Of a stretch of DNA of 16,212 bases, positions 1-8,011 are shown one piece after another (within the stretch, counting starts at the first letter, position 1; each line of letters begins with the position of its first letter). The notes beneath the pieces were generated by a model. It was given only the letters and a program-made list of their open reading frames with translations. It had not been told where the DNA came from and did no database searches. Source of the DNA: Chitinophaga pinensis (GTDB lineage: Bacteria; Bacteroidota; Bacteroidia; UKL13-3); contig CALPIR020000028.1 of the NCBI GenBank assembly GCA_943323675.2, positions 1-16,212 of the forward strand, written 5' to 3'. The position numbers and the translations under genes were made by a program.

Positions 1-1080
1 ATTGGAGGTGAGCCAGGTATTGGAAAGTCTACCCTAATGTTACAAATTGCATTACAATTTACTAATAAAAAGGTGTTATACATTAGTGGTGAAGAAAGTG
101 ATACGCAAATAAAAATGCGTGCTGAACGCTTGCCATTTCGTAATAATGATTGCTATCTTTTTACTGAGACGTCAACACAAAAAATAGGGAAGGCCTTACA
201 AGAACTTCAGCCTGATATTGTGGTGATTGATTCTATTCAAACGTTACAAAGCGAACTTATTGATAGTACACCGGGAAGCATTTCTCAAATTAAAGAAACT
301 GCTGGCGACTTGATCCGATTTGCTAAAGAAACAGGAACTCCCGTATTTTTAATCGGGCATATCACTAAAGATGGCGCATTAGCAGGTCCTAAATTATTAG
401 AACATATGGTTGATACCGTTTTGCAGTTTGAAGGTGATAGAAATCATGTTTATAGGATTTTGCGCACTACTAAAAATCGTTTTGGTAGCACCAGTGAAAT
501 GGGTATTTATGAAATGCACGGTGCTGGATTACGTGAGGTTAGCAATCCATCCGAAATCTTGATATCTCAGCGTGATGAAAATTTAAGTGGAATTGCCATT
601 AGTGCAACTATTGAGGGTTTAAGGCCTTTATTAATTGAAACCCAAGCGCTAGTTAGCACAGCGGCTTACGGAACACCTCAGCGTAATAGTAACGGTTATG
701 ATGCAAAAAGATTGAACATGCTATTGGCCATACTCGAGAAAAAGTGTGGACTGCGTATGGGTATGCAAGATGTGTTTATAAATATAACTGGCGGTTTGCG
801 TGTTGAAGACCCTGGAATTGATTTAGGAGTAATAGCAGCTATTGTTAGTAGTTATCAAAATGTACCTATTGATAATAAGATTGCTTTTATTGGAGAGGTA
901 GGATTAAGTGGTGAGATACGTGCTGTTAGCCGTATTGAACAACGAATTAGTGAAGCCGAAAAGTTGGGCTTTACAACAGTTTATATTAGTAAATTTAATA
1001 AGCTTCCTAAGCAAAAGTCAAACATTATAATTGTTGAATTGAGCAAGTTGGAGGAGATGTTGAACTACTTATTTGGGTAG
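1..1080 (+). CDS. radA: DNA repair protein RadA (5'-truncated by window edge)
   Basis: RadA is a RecA-like ATPase that promotes branch migration during homologous recombination; it acts on DNA in the cytoplasm. The reading frame is open from base 1, so the gene starts outside the window and the usual N-terminal four-Cys zinc finger is missing. The first codons encode the Walker A loop GGEPGIGKST. The RadA signature KNRFG is at 472-486, and a Walker B-like strand (DIVVIDSIQTL) lies around 213-245. The C-terminal third is the Lon-protease-like domain (VFINITGGLRVEDPGIDLG, from about 772). About 359 residues are present of a family usually near 455. The next gene on this strand begins 153 bp downstream behind its own promoter-like sequence, so no operon link is evident. 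Identification is secure. Confidence 0.96.
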   Translation: MGGEPGIGKSTLMLQIALQFTNKKVLYISGEESDTQIKMRAERLPFRNNDCYLFTETSTQKIGKALQELQPDIVVIDSIQTLQSELIDSTPGSISQIKETAGDLIRFAKETGTPVFLIGHITKDGALAGPKLLEHMVDTVLQFEGDRNHVYRILRTTKNRFGSTSEMGIYEMHGAGLREVSNPSEILISQRDENLSGIAISATIEGLRPLLIETQALVSTAAYGTPQRNSNGYDAKRLNMLLAILEKKCGLRMGMQDVFINITGGLRVEDPGIDLGVIAAIVSSYQNVPIDNKIAFIGEVGLSGEIRAVSRIEQRISEAEKLGFTTVYISKFNKLPKQKSNIIIVELSKLEEMLNYLFG

Positions 1081-1173
1081 TATCCTTCAAAATACCTAAA
1101 ACGCTATTTTTTATCCTTTTAATGCTACTATTTTCTTTTTACTTCCTTACAGGTTACAATTTGATAACTTAAA

Positions 1174-1208
1174 TTTGGCGGTATATTAAAGGTCTATACT
1201 TAATTTTG
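1174..1208 (+). promoter_or_regulatory. Candidate Bacteroidota promoter of the T9SS repeat-protein gene
   Basis: TAATTTTG at 1201-1208 matches the Bacteroidota -7 consensus TAnnTTTG exactly. TTTG at 1174-1177 could be the -33 element, but the spacer is 23 bp, longer than the usual 19-21. Transcription would start near 1215, about 20 nt before the ATG at 1234. Inferred from motif match only. Confidence 0.45.
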
Positions 1209-1233
1209 GCCTTTAGTTTTTTAAAAATGTCGC

Positions 1234-4200
1234 ATGGATAAGAAATTTTCATTATTTTTTGTTTTAATTATATTCTTCTCATTATGCGTTGAATCCATAT
1301 ATGCACAGCGAGTTTGCAATGGAATGGGCAGTAGTGAAGCACTTCCTACCAAATGTTTCGAAATTGAAAATATTTTAGTGAATGCCTGCAGTACCAGTGA
1401 GGGCTTTGACGAAATGGTTAGAATAAGAGTTGGACCCAATTCAATAACTTTAAATACTATTAATAATGTTGATTGGCCAACTGGTAATACATGGTTAGGG
1501 TGGGCAACATATAATACATCTAATTTATCAAAAATTACTACAATTAATAATCAAATTACTAGTGCAGGAAATTGTGGCAAGTTGATTAAGTTAAATCCTA
1601 ATGATATTGCCCCTGCTTACGCGCGTGTATTGATAATAACTAGCAGTGTTTTTAGTACTTCTGCGCATGATTTCTCTGGTTTAAAGGATACTCTGTATGT
1701 TGCGCTTCAAAATAACACTACTCAGTCAAACGGGCATTTTACCAATAACACTAGCAATGCTGCAAGTACATTGATCATACGTTCTAATACATGTGGTGAT
1801 ACAGTTACATACTTTGGGAATTTGATGGTTAAATTAAACGGAACACCTGGAAGTGAAGATGGATCTGGTGTGAGTTATTCCTTCAACGGAACGGCTAGCT
1901 ATTTCAACTATGGTTGTGCATTGCCAAACAATCCTTTTACTGTTGATGCTGGAGCTATAACAGGTTCATACTGCAGTGGAGCATCTGTTCCAATTCAAGG
2001 TATAATTTCTGGCAATGCATGCTATTATTGGTATCCTCAAAATAGAAACGCAGGAACGGTAACTGATTCTACAAAGTTGATTACAACTTTTAATATTTCT
2101 CCTGCCTTTTCTGGATCTGTTAAACTATACTTGGCTGCTTATGGAAATTGCAGCACAGTAAAGGATTCAGTAATTTTTAACGTAAATCCAGCAGCTACAT
2201 CAATTAGTATTGCGGCATTAGCAAACAATATTTGGTGTAACCGAAAAACCATTCCATTGTCGGCAACTTCCGGAAGCCCTAATTCGGTGCTATGGTCTTC
2301 AACAGGTTTGGGCACTTTTACCAATATCAATTCCTTAAATACGGCTTACGTCCCATCAATAAATGATACGGGTAATATTTGGATTAGGGTAAATCAAACT
2401 TTAAGTTGTGGTGTTGCAAAAGACAGTATTCGTGTTTACTTAACACCTTCTCCAAGTGCAAATTTTAGCCCAACTGATACAATTTTTTGTTTAACTCAAG
2501 CCGGTTCAGTAATTAATTTATTTCCGCAACAAACAGGTGGTTTATTTTATAGTAATTATGTTGTTGGGAGTAATTTTACTGTTCCTAATATTGCTGGAAT
2601 ATATCCTGTTAAGTACCTACTCAGTATAAATGGTTGCAGCGATTCTGTTACCAAATCCATGCATATTCAATCTCAACCCAATGCATTTTTTACGCTTAGC
2701 GATTCGGTAATTTGTTTGGGTGCAAAAAATGTTACAATAACGCCTCAATCATCGGGTGGTATTTTTAGTGGAATAACTTTGGTAGGCAATACTTTTACAC
2801 CCACAACATCGGGTAGTTACACGCTTAAATATAAGATAGTAAGTGGCAATTGTATTGATTCTTTTTCAAGAACTATTCAAGTATTGCCTAAACCCAATGC
2901 AGCATTTTCCGCCAATGATACGTTATTGTGCCAAGGTAGTTTAGCAATTTTTATCCCTGCTATTTCTGGAGGTTTATTTAGTGGCCCATATGTAAACGGA
3001 AATACGTTTACGTCTGTTTTACCTGGTGTTTTTTCTGTAAATTATACCTTAACACAAAATGGTTGCAGTGATAGCACACAAAGGTCTATCTATGTTGATG
3101 CGAAACCCAATGCGTTTTTTACACTTAGCGACACGGTAGTTTGTTTGGGTACTAAAAATGTAATAGTTACACCCCAAATAATGGGAGGTGTTTTTAGCGG
3201 AATAACATTAGTAGGAAATACATTTACGCCAACATCAACGGGTAGTTACGCACTTACGTATACGCTTGTAAATGGCAAGTGTATCGATTCTATTACAAGA
3301 ACCATTTATGTATTGCCTAATCCTAATGCAGATTTTGCATCTAGTGATACTTTATTGTGTGAAGGTAGTACAGCAACATTTACACCTGTAGTACCCGGTG
3401 GTTTATTCAGTGGTTCATATATAAATGGAAATATTTTCACACCAGTTACATCAGGTGTATTTCCTGTAAAATACACCATAACACAAAACGGTTGTAGTGA
3501 TAGTGCACAACAATTGATTTATGTTGAGGCTAAGCCCAATGCCTCATTTACTGCTAGTGATACTATTGTTTGCAAGGGAGCTGTAGACATTAAATTTATT
3601 CCAAATTATGCTGGAGGTATTTTTTATGGAACAGGTGTAATTGGCGATAAATTTAATTATGATGTACCAGGGAAATATGAAGTAACTTATTTAATAACGA
3701 ATAAATCATGTAGTGATTCCTCATCTAAATTTATTTTAGTTAACGACAATCCTGATGCTGATTTTAGTTTAAGTGATTCTATTTTATGTGAAGGTGATTT
3801 ACCAGTTTTAATTGTGCCGAAAACTATTGGTGGAATATTTACAGGCATTGTAATTAAAGACAATAAGTTTAACCCAAATGTAAGTGGAATTTACTATGTT
3901 AATTATGAATTGGATGTTAATGGGTGTAAAGATTCCACAACAAAAAAAATAACTGTTTTCGCTAAACCTATTGCCAAATTTTCGGTTACGCCAAATCCTG
4001 TAATTACATACGATAGTGCATTTTTTACATACACTGGGGGAAGTATCGTTAATAAATATTCCTGGTCCTTTGGCGATGGGAAATCTTCAATATTGAGTAA
4101 TCCTACGCACATTTATGATAAGGGTGATACCTATCAAGTTTGGTTGACAGTTACCAATAGTGATGGTTGCCTTGATTCTATTGTGGAAACTGTACTTGTA

Positions 4201-4482
4201 GAGGATGAAGACGAAGTGTTTATACCAAATGTGTTCACGCCAAATGATGATTCGCGAAATGATATTTTTAAATTAATCATATCAACAGCCAAAGATTTTA
4301 ATATGACAATTTATAATCGTTGGGGAGGATTAGTTTTCGAATCAAATGATTTTACGGTAGGTTGGAATGGAATATCTAATGGAGTTATTTGTCCTGAAGG
4401 AGTATATGTGTATGTAGTAACATTTAAGAATGCAAGGGGACTTGATAAGAAATTGCATGGAACATTAACCTTAATTCGTTAA
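1234..4482 (+). CDS. Large secreted repeat protein with PKD domain and T9SS type B (gliding-motility-associated) C-terminal domain
   Basis: A 1082-residue exported protein; its specific function is unknown. Residues 1-24 form a signal peptide ending near IYAQ. Residues ~38-220 resemble the lamin-tail-like domain often seen at the start of such Bacteroidota surface proteins (CFEIENILVNAC, then a VRIRVGPN segment). From residue 407 to 911 there are seven ~72-residue repeats, each opening P-N-A-x-F, then a D-T/S-(x)3-C motif, a GG-x-F-S/Y-G turn and a C-x-D-S near the end. A PKD domain follows (residues ~912-990, YSWSFGDG). The end, from about residue 995 (VFIPNVFTPNDD) to LTLIR, is the type B T9SS sorting domain, which directs transfer across the outer membrane. 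Paired Cys in each repeat suggest disulfides. ATG 1234 is chosen because the signal peptide follows directly. Likely an adhesin or matrix component; no enzymatic motif was seen. Confidence 0.9.
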   Translation: MDKKFSLFFVLIIFFSLCVESIYAQRVCNGMGSSEALPTKCFEIENILVNACSTSEGFDEMVRIRVGPNSITLNTINNVDWPTGNTWLGWATYNTSNLSKITTINNQITSAGNCGKLIKLNPNDIAPAYARVLIITSSVFSTSAHDFSGLKDTLYVALQNNTTQSNGHFTNNTSNAASTLIIRSNTCGDTVTYFGNLMVKLNGTPGSEDGSGVSYSFNGTASYFNYGCALPNNPFTVDAGAITGSYCSGASVPIQGIISGNACYYWYPQNRNAGTVTDSTKLITTFNISPAFSGSVKLYLAAYGNCSTVKDSVIFNVNPAATSISIAALANNIWCNRKTIPLSATSGSPNSVLWSSTGLGTFTNINSLNTAYVPSINDTGNIWIRVNQTLSCGVAKDSIRVYLTPSPSANFSPTDTIFCLTQAGSVINLFPQQTGGLFYSNYVVGSNFTVPNIAGIYPVKYLLSINGCSDSVTKSMHIQSQPNAFFTLSDSVICLGAKNVTITPQSSGGIFSGITLVGNTFTPTTSGSYTLKYKIVSGNCIDSFSRTIQVLPKPNAAFSANDTLLCQGSLAIFIPAISGGLFSGPYVNGNTFTSVLPGVFSVNYTLTQNGCSDSTQRSIYVDAKPNAFFTLSDTVVCLGTKNVIVTPQIMGGVFSGITLVGNTFTPTSTGSYALTYTLVNGKCIDSITRTIYVLPNPNADFASSDTLLCEGSTATFTPVVPGGLFSGSYINGNIFTPVTSGVFPVKYTITQNGCSDSAQQLIYVEAKPNASFTASDTIVCKGAVDIKFIPNYAGGIFYGTGVIGDKFNYDVPGKYEVTYLITNKSCSDSSSKFILVNDNPDADFSLSDSILCEGDLPVLIVPKTIGGIFTGIVIKDNKFNPNVSGIYYVNYELDVNGCKDSTTKKITVFAKPIAKFSVTPNPVITYDSAFFTYTGGSIVNKYSWSFGDGKSSILSNPTHIYDKGDTYQVWLTVTNSDGCLDSIVETVLVEDEDEVFIPNVFTPNDDSRNDIFKLIISTAKDFNMTIYNRWGGLVFESNDFTVGWNGISNGVICPEGVYVYVVTFKNARGLDKKLHGTLTLIR
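2452..3966 (+). repeat. Seven tandem ~216-bp (72-aa) intragenic repeats, including a duplicated two-repeat block
   Basis: Repeat units start at the Pro codons at 2452, 2677, 2893, 3106, 3322, 3535 and 3751, with the PKD domain starting in register at 3967. Spacing is 225, 216, 213, 216, 213, 216 and 216 bp. Units 2 and 4 are especially alike (both PNAFFTLSD...FSGITLVGNTFTP), and so are units 3 and 5 (DTLLC...GGLFSG...TQNGCSDS). So 2677-3105 and 3106-3534, both 429 bp, are copies of one two-unit block. Confidence 0.85.
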
Positions 4483-4799
4483 TTGTTGATTAATGAATAA
4501 ACATCAATGGCAGTATTTTATTTATGTCAATAGTGCATTGTTGTTTTGAAGTTGTGATTTACTCTTCCATACTATTTATCCCTCAATCAAAACATTTAAA
4601 CATAGGCTGTTTAACATGTATCATTACTTTGATTTTAAGCAAATTATAAATCGTATTATTTCAGGGTGTCAGTAATTGCTCCTGTGTAAAATCTTTTAAA
4701 TTTCGTTTGCCTTAGATTTTAATATTATTTTTTGCGTAAATGTAAGTGTGTAATCAATTACCAATTCTTACACACAATTGTATTAGCCCAATGTTTCTT
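4483..4799. other. Convergent intergenic spacer (317 bp), no gene seen
   Basis: The spacer lies between the converging T9SS repeat-protein gene and the MauG-like operon. No coding frame was recognised on either strand. It holds two perfect small inverted repeats: TTAAACA/TGTTTAA at 4596-4602 and 4608-4614, and GTGTGTAA/TTACACAC at 4746-4753 and 4768-4775. Either could help end transcription from one side, but neither is followed by a convincing T-run, so I do not call them terminators. Confidence 0.5.
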
Positions 4800-5903
4800 T
4801 TATTGGTTTGGATCCGCGTATTTTGGATCACTTATAAGTGTGTGATCAGTTAGTGTTTTTAAAAATGCAACTAAATCAGCTTTATCTTGTGGAGTAAGCA
4901 TTAATCCTTTTTCCTTAGTAAATCTTAAAGCAGGATCTAATGTGGTAGATTCCTTTAAGCCAATATTGTAATGATCTATCACCTCTTCTAATGTTTGAAT
5001 GTTGCCATCACTCATGTATGGAGCTGTTAATGCAATGTTACGAAGTGTAATAACTTTAAATTTGCCTTTATCATTCATATCACCAGTAACAGTTTGCCTT
5101 CCCAAATCCATTATTTCTGATTCCGTTTTCGTTCCATTATTCATGTATCGGTTGTTCGAAAAATTTGGTCCAGAATGGCAGTGTGCACAATCTGCGCCTG
5201 AAAGTTCTGGAAAACTAGGATTGTATTCTGTGAAGAACAATAAACGTCCCCTTTCTTCTGAGCTATCAAGGGTTAATTCACCTCTTTTGTATTGATCATA
5301 TTTAGTGTTATTAGAAATAATGCTATGCAAAAATTGTTCAAGCGCCAAAGCGATCTTTCGAGAGTTGATTTCTTCGCTTCCAAATGCACGCATAAATTGT
5401 TCGCGGTATATTTTGCTCAATGAAAGTTTACTAACAATACTATCTAAATTTCCATCCATTTCAAGTATATCTCTAATTGGCATTAATACCTGCTTACGCA
5501 ATGAATCTGCTCTGCCATCCCAAAAAAATCCACCAGTATTCCAAGCCATATTCACCGCACTCATCGAGTTTCTTTTGCCCAATAACCCATGTATACCTGA
5601 TGAGAATTTCGCTGTGTCAGTAAATGCAAATTGTTGTTGGTGGCACGAACCGCAAGATTGTGTATTGTTACCCGATAACATTTTCTCGTAAAACAACATC
5701 CGTCCTAATTGCACGCCTTGGATGGTTAACAAATTATCAATAGAAATTGGTGGTGCAGGAAACCCCAGGTGGTTTAAAGTATATGGCGTGGGGTCATATA
5801 GAACTGGCTTGGCATCGGTCGGTTGTTCTGATTCGTTTTTTTTACATGCAACTAATAAAATTATTACTGCAACAATTGATATTATAATGGTTGTATGTTT
5901 CAT
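4800..5903 (-). CDS. Diheme cytochrome c peroxidase / MauG-family lipoprotein (copy 1, inter-heme Trp present)
   Basis: A 367-residue protein of the bacterial cytochrome c peroxidase/MauG superfamily. A lipoprotein signal peptide ends in LLVAC, with Cys20 as the lipid anchor. Two c-heme sites are present: CGSCH (84-88) and CAHCH (239-243). FFWDGRA places Trp128 40 residues after the first heme His, where classical peroxidases keep the Trp between the hemes. PYMSDG (295-300) has Ser where PYxHDG normally has His. Tyr312 in HYN lies 14 residues later, at the position of the second heme's axial ligand: Met in classical peroxidases, Tyr in MauG. This favours a MauG-like protein-oxidising role over simple H2O2 removal (inference). 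It is the last gene of the operon, 1 bp after copy 2; ATG at 5903. With an MbnP-like gene in the same operon, the likely job is oxidative modification of that protein. Confidence 0.88.
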   Translation of the reverse strand: MKHTTIIISIVAVIILLVACKKNESEQPTDAKPVLYDPTPYTLNHLGFPAPPISIDNLLTIQGVQLGRMLFYEKMLSGNNTQSCGSCHQQQFAFTDTAKFSSGIHGLLGKRNSMSAVNMAWNTGGFFWDGRADSLRKQVLMPIRDILEMDGNLDSIVSKLSLSKIYREQFMRAFGSEEINSRKIALALEQFLHSIISNNTKYDQYKRGELTLDSSEERGRLLFFTEYNPSFPELSGADCAHCHSGPNFSNNRYMNNGTKTESEIMDLGRQTVTGDMNDKGKFKVITLRNIALTAPYMSDGNIQTLEEVIDHYNIGLKESTTLDPALRFTKEKGLMLTPQDKADLVAFLKTLTDHTLISDPKYADPNQ

Positions 5904-5904
5904 T

Positions 5905-6915
5905 TTAGTTGTTCTTGAAAAGCGGGTTACTGATGAATGATTCGTCTGATAGTGTTTTTAAAAAGGCAATCAAGTCATTCATTTCATCTTGGGTTAAACC
6001 TAATGGTACAATTAGGTTGTTCTTATTTACATGGTTATTTCCGCCTGAATTATAGTGTGACACCACATCATATAGAGTTGCTTTACTTCCATCATGCATA
6101 TATGGTGCTGTTTTTTCTATGTTGCGCAGTGTAGGCACTTTAAATCTAGCTTTATCAGTATCTAGTTTAGTTACACGGGCTCTTCCTTCATCGCTGTATT
6201 CCTTGCATAATCCATTATTTTCAAAAGCGTAACTTGTAAAGTTAAACCCAGCATGACAAGTATTGCAGTTTGTTTTTGTACTTGTAAATAAATTTAACCC
6301 ACGTAACTCTTCTGCTGTTAAGGGGGTTTCTTCTCTGGTGTACTTATCGTATTTACTATTTCCACTAATCAAGGTGCGTTCAAAGTTGGCTAAAGCACGC
6401 GTAATCACATAATAGTCTAGTTCTCTGTTGTAAGCCTCTTTGCTCATGTTTTGATATGTACTGTTATCCGCTAATCTTTTGGCTATTTCTATGATGTTAA
6501 AATCAAACTCCACATGTTCTTGTATGGGTACTAGAACTTGCATTTCTAAAGTTTGGTTACCACCATCAAAATTATAGTATGGTTGATAAGCTACGTTAGT
6601 TAAAGTGGGTGCATTTCTAAAACCAACCGCCCCATCAACACCCAAACTAAGCGCTTGGTTATCTGCCATGGCAAATTTGGTTTGATGGCAAGAGCCGCAA
6701 TTGATGGTTTGGTTGCGCGATAAGGCATTTTCATAAAATAATTTCTTACCAAGTTTCCACCTGCTGTAGTTATACGCATTATCTTCCGGATACTTAATGG
6801 CAGGGAAATTTGATGGAGGCGCAAAGTTTGGTTCATAGGTAACCTCTTCCTTTTTTTCGCATGATAAAAGGAAGAGGAGGGTAAAAGAAAATAATATGTT
6901 AATAAGTGTTTTCAA
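5905..6915 (-). CDS. Diheme cytochrome c peroxidase / MauG-family lipoprotein (copy 2, inter-heme Trp replaced by Phe)
   Basis: A 336-residue diheme c-type protein of the same superfamily as its downstream neighbour. The lipoprotein signal ends in FLLSC (Cys19), followed by EKKEE, an acidic/lysine-rich stretch like the surface lipoprotein export signals described in Bacteroidota. Heme motifs are CGSCH (73-77) and CNTCH (217-221). PYMHDG (271-276) is intact, and Tyr288 in HYN sits at the MauG-type axial-ligand position. Where copy 1 has WDGR, this protein reads FDGG: Phe116 replaces the Trp that lies between the hemes in characterised family members. The start must be TTG at 6915: the next in-frame Met is after both the signal peptide and the first heme motif. 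The gap to the MbnP-like stop is 5 bp, so the genes are almost certainly co-transcribed. An MbnH-like role is possible but unproven. Confidence 0.87.
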   Translation of the reverse strand: MKTLINILFSFTLLFLLSCEKKEEVTYEPNFAPPSNFPAIKYPEDNAYNYSRWKLGKKLFYENALSRNQTINCGSCHQTKFAMADNQALSLGVDGAVGFRNAPTLTNVAYQPYYNFDGGNQTLEMQVLVPIQEHVEFDFNIIEIAKRLADNSTYQNMSKEAYNRELDYYVITRALANFERTLISGNSKYDKYTREETPLTAEELRGLNLFTSTKTNCNTCHAGFNFTSYAFENNGLCKEYSDEGRARVTKLDTDKARFKVPTLRNIEKTAPYMHDGSKATLYDVVSHYNSGGNNHVNKNNLIVPLGLTQDEMNDLIAFLKTLSDESFISNPLFKNN

Positions 6916-6920
6916 AAATG

Positions 6921-7877
6921 TTATTGTACTACTAATTTTTGCGCACCAATAAATGTATCGTTATGATAAACTTGTACAAAATAAATTCCTTTATTTATTA
7001 TGTTAAAGTTATGGGTTGATTTAGCATTAAATTGCTCTTCAAAATAAACTTTACCGGTAATGTCAGTAACCACAATTTTATTATAACTAGTTTGTTTTGA
7101 AAGCGATAATACAAATGTTCCGTTTGATGGATTTGGTGAAATTCCTAAGTCAAACGCAGATTTAGTTTCGTTAATCCCTGTTAGAATTGTTCCTGGTTTA
7201 AACACCAAGTCTCTGAAATTAATTAGTAATTTTTTAGCTTCATCCGTTTCGCCATGCGAAACCAAATTTTGTGTAACATTAATGTCTTTTATAGCTTTGG
7301 TATAATCTGCGTCAATTGCTATAATCCATTTGCCATTTCTTTCTGTAGCCGTTTTATTTATTGATGTAGCAAAATAATTCACGTTACCCAAAGAGTGAAT
7401 TTCATAAGTGCTTATCATCCCAATTCCTGCAACTCCTTCCATGGCTGCAAAACGATAACCTGATTCCCAGCCCCAATGCATGGATGGTGATTTGGGAGAA
7501 AGTGGGTGAGTAGCAGGCCATAAACTAGGATCGGCATTGTTGTTAGGAGAATCAACACCCACACTAAATTGAATTCCTTCAATGTTGTTTACATTAAATG
7601 CTCCTAATTCAATATCAGTATTAGCGCCTGCATTAACTAATGCATAAACGTTATTAACGTTAGTTGATAATCCTCCATCGTGCTTGATTATTATTTTAGA
7701 TAGGTAATATTCCATACGGGTTACATTGAACTCGTTACCAATATTATTTACTGATTTTTGGTTAAAAGCAAATGGTATCGTATCTAAAAAATGATTAATG
7801 TGTAATACGATATTTTTTTGTGCAATTGCTTGCGAAAATATAGCCAGTACTCCTGCTAATAGTAATAGTTTTTTCAT
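6921..7877 (-). CDS. MbnP-like copper-binding protein with T9SS type A C-terminal sorting domain
   Basis: A 318-residue exported protein. Residues 1-19 are a signal peptide (MKKLLLLAG...IAQ). Residues ~20-235 match the MbnP family: an N-terminal strand VLHINHFLD, then RMEYYLSKI, then the hallmark MHWGWESGYRF (133-143) followed by MEG, then IHSLGN. Four Trp (120, 135, 137, 184) and nine His are present, and no Cys. In methanotrophs MbnP binds copper after its MauG-like partner MbnH oxidises one Trp to kynurenine. Residues ~245-318 (LGISPNPSNGTF, VTDITGKV, KGIYFVQV, KLVVQ end) form a type A T9SS sorting domain, so the protein should reach the cell surface. The frame can be extended to a TTG at 7916, but ATG 7877 starts directly at the signal peptide and is preferred. 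It is the first gene of an operon with two MauG-like genes. Confidence 0.85.
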   Translation of the reverse strand: MKKLLLLAGVLAIFSQAIAQKNIVLHINHFLDTIPFAFNQKSVNNIGNEFNVTRMEYYLSKIIIKHDGGLSTNVNNVYALVNAGANTDIELGAFNVNNIEGIQFSVGVDSPNNNADPSLWPATHPLSPKSPSMHWGWESGYRFAAMEGVAGIGMISTYEIHSLGNVNYFATSINKTATERNGKWIIAIDADYTKAIKDINVTQNLVSHGETDEAKKLLINFRDLVFKPGTILTGINETKSAFDLGISPNPSNGTFVLSLSKQTSYNKIVVTDITGKVYFEEQFNAKSTHNFNIINKGIYFVQVYHNDTFIGAQKLVVQ

Positions 7878-7947
7878 TGTTCTGTAACTGAATTTTTTAT
7901 TGAAATAATAATCCAAACTATGTAGGATATAAATAAATAATGGGATA

Positions 7948-7978
7948 CAAAATTAATTACCCCAATTAATGCTTTAAA
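7948..7978 (-). promoter_or_regulatory. Candidate promoter of the MbnP-MauG-MauG operon, with an overlapping dyad
   Basis: On the minus strand TAATTTTG (7955-7948) fits the TAnnTTTG -7 element and TTTA (7978-7975) is a 3-of-4 -33 element at a 19-bp spacer. Transcription would begin about 64 nt upstream of ATG 7877. A perfect inverted repeat ATTAATT-N5-AATTAAT at 7952-7970 lies inside this promoter and touches the -7 element, where a repressor could act. Motif-based only. Confidence 0.45.
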
Positions 7979-8011
7979 TCAATAAGATTAGAGCATGTAA
8001 AAGTAAATCCT

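Noticed and set aside
2452..3966. Regularly spaced repeats considered as a CRISPR-like array
   Set aside because: The repeats are in frame, ~216 bp long and encode a protein domain; there is no short identical repeat with unique spacers.
4999..5691. Plus-strand ORFs of 98 and 128 codons opposite the first MauG-like gene
   Set aside because: They are the complement of a gene with clear heme motifs, show no signal or domain of their own, and start at arbitrary codons.
6600..6836. Alternative minus-strand frame of 78 codons inside the second MauG-like gene
   Set aside because: Overlaps the first heme motif in another frame and has no sensible composition; a shadow ORF.
7878..7916. N-terminal extension of the MbnP-like protein from a TTG at 7916
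   Set aside because: It would place 13 polar and aromatic residues before a textbook signal peptide that starts at ATG 7877.
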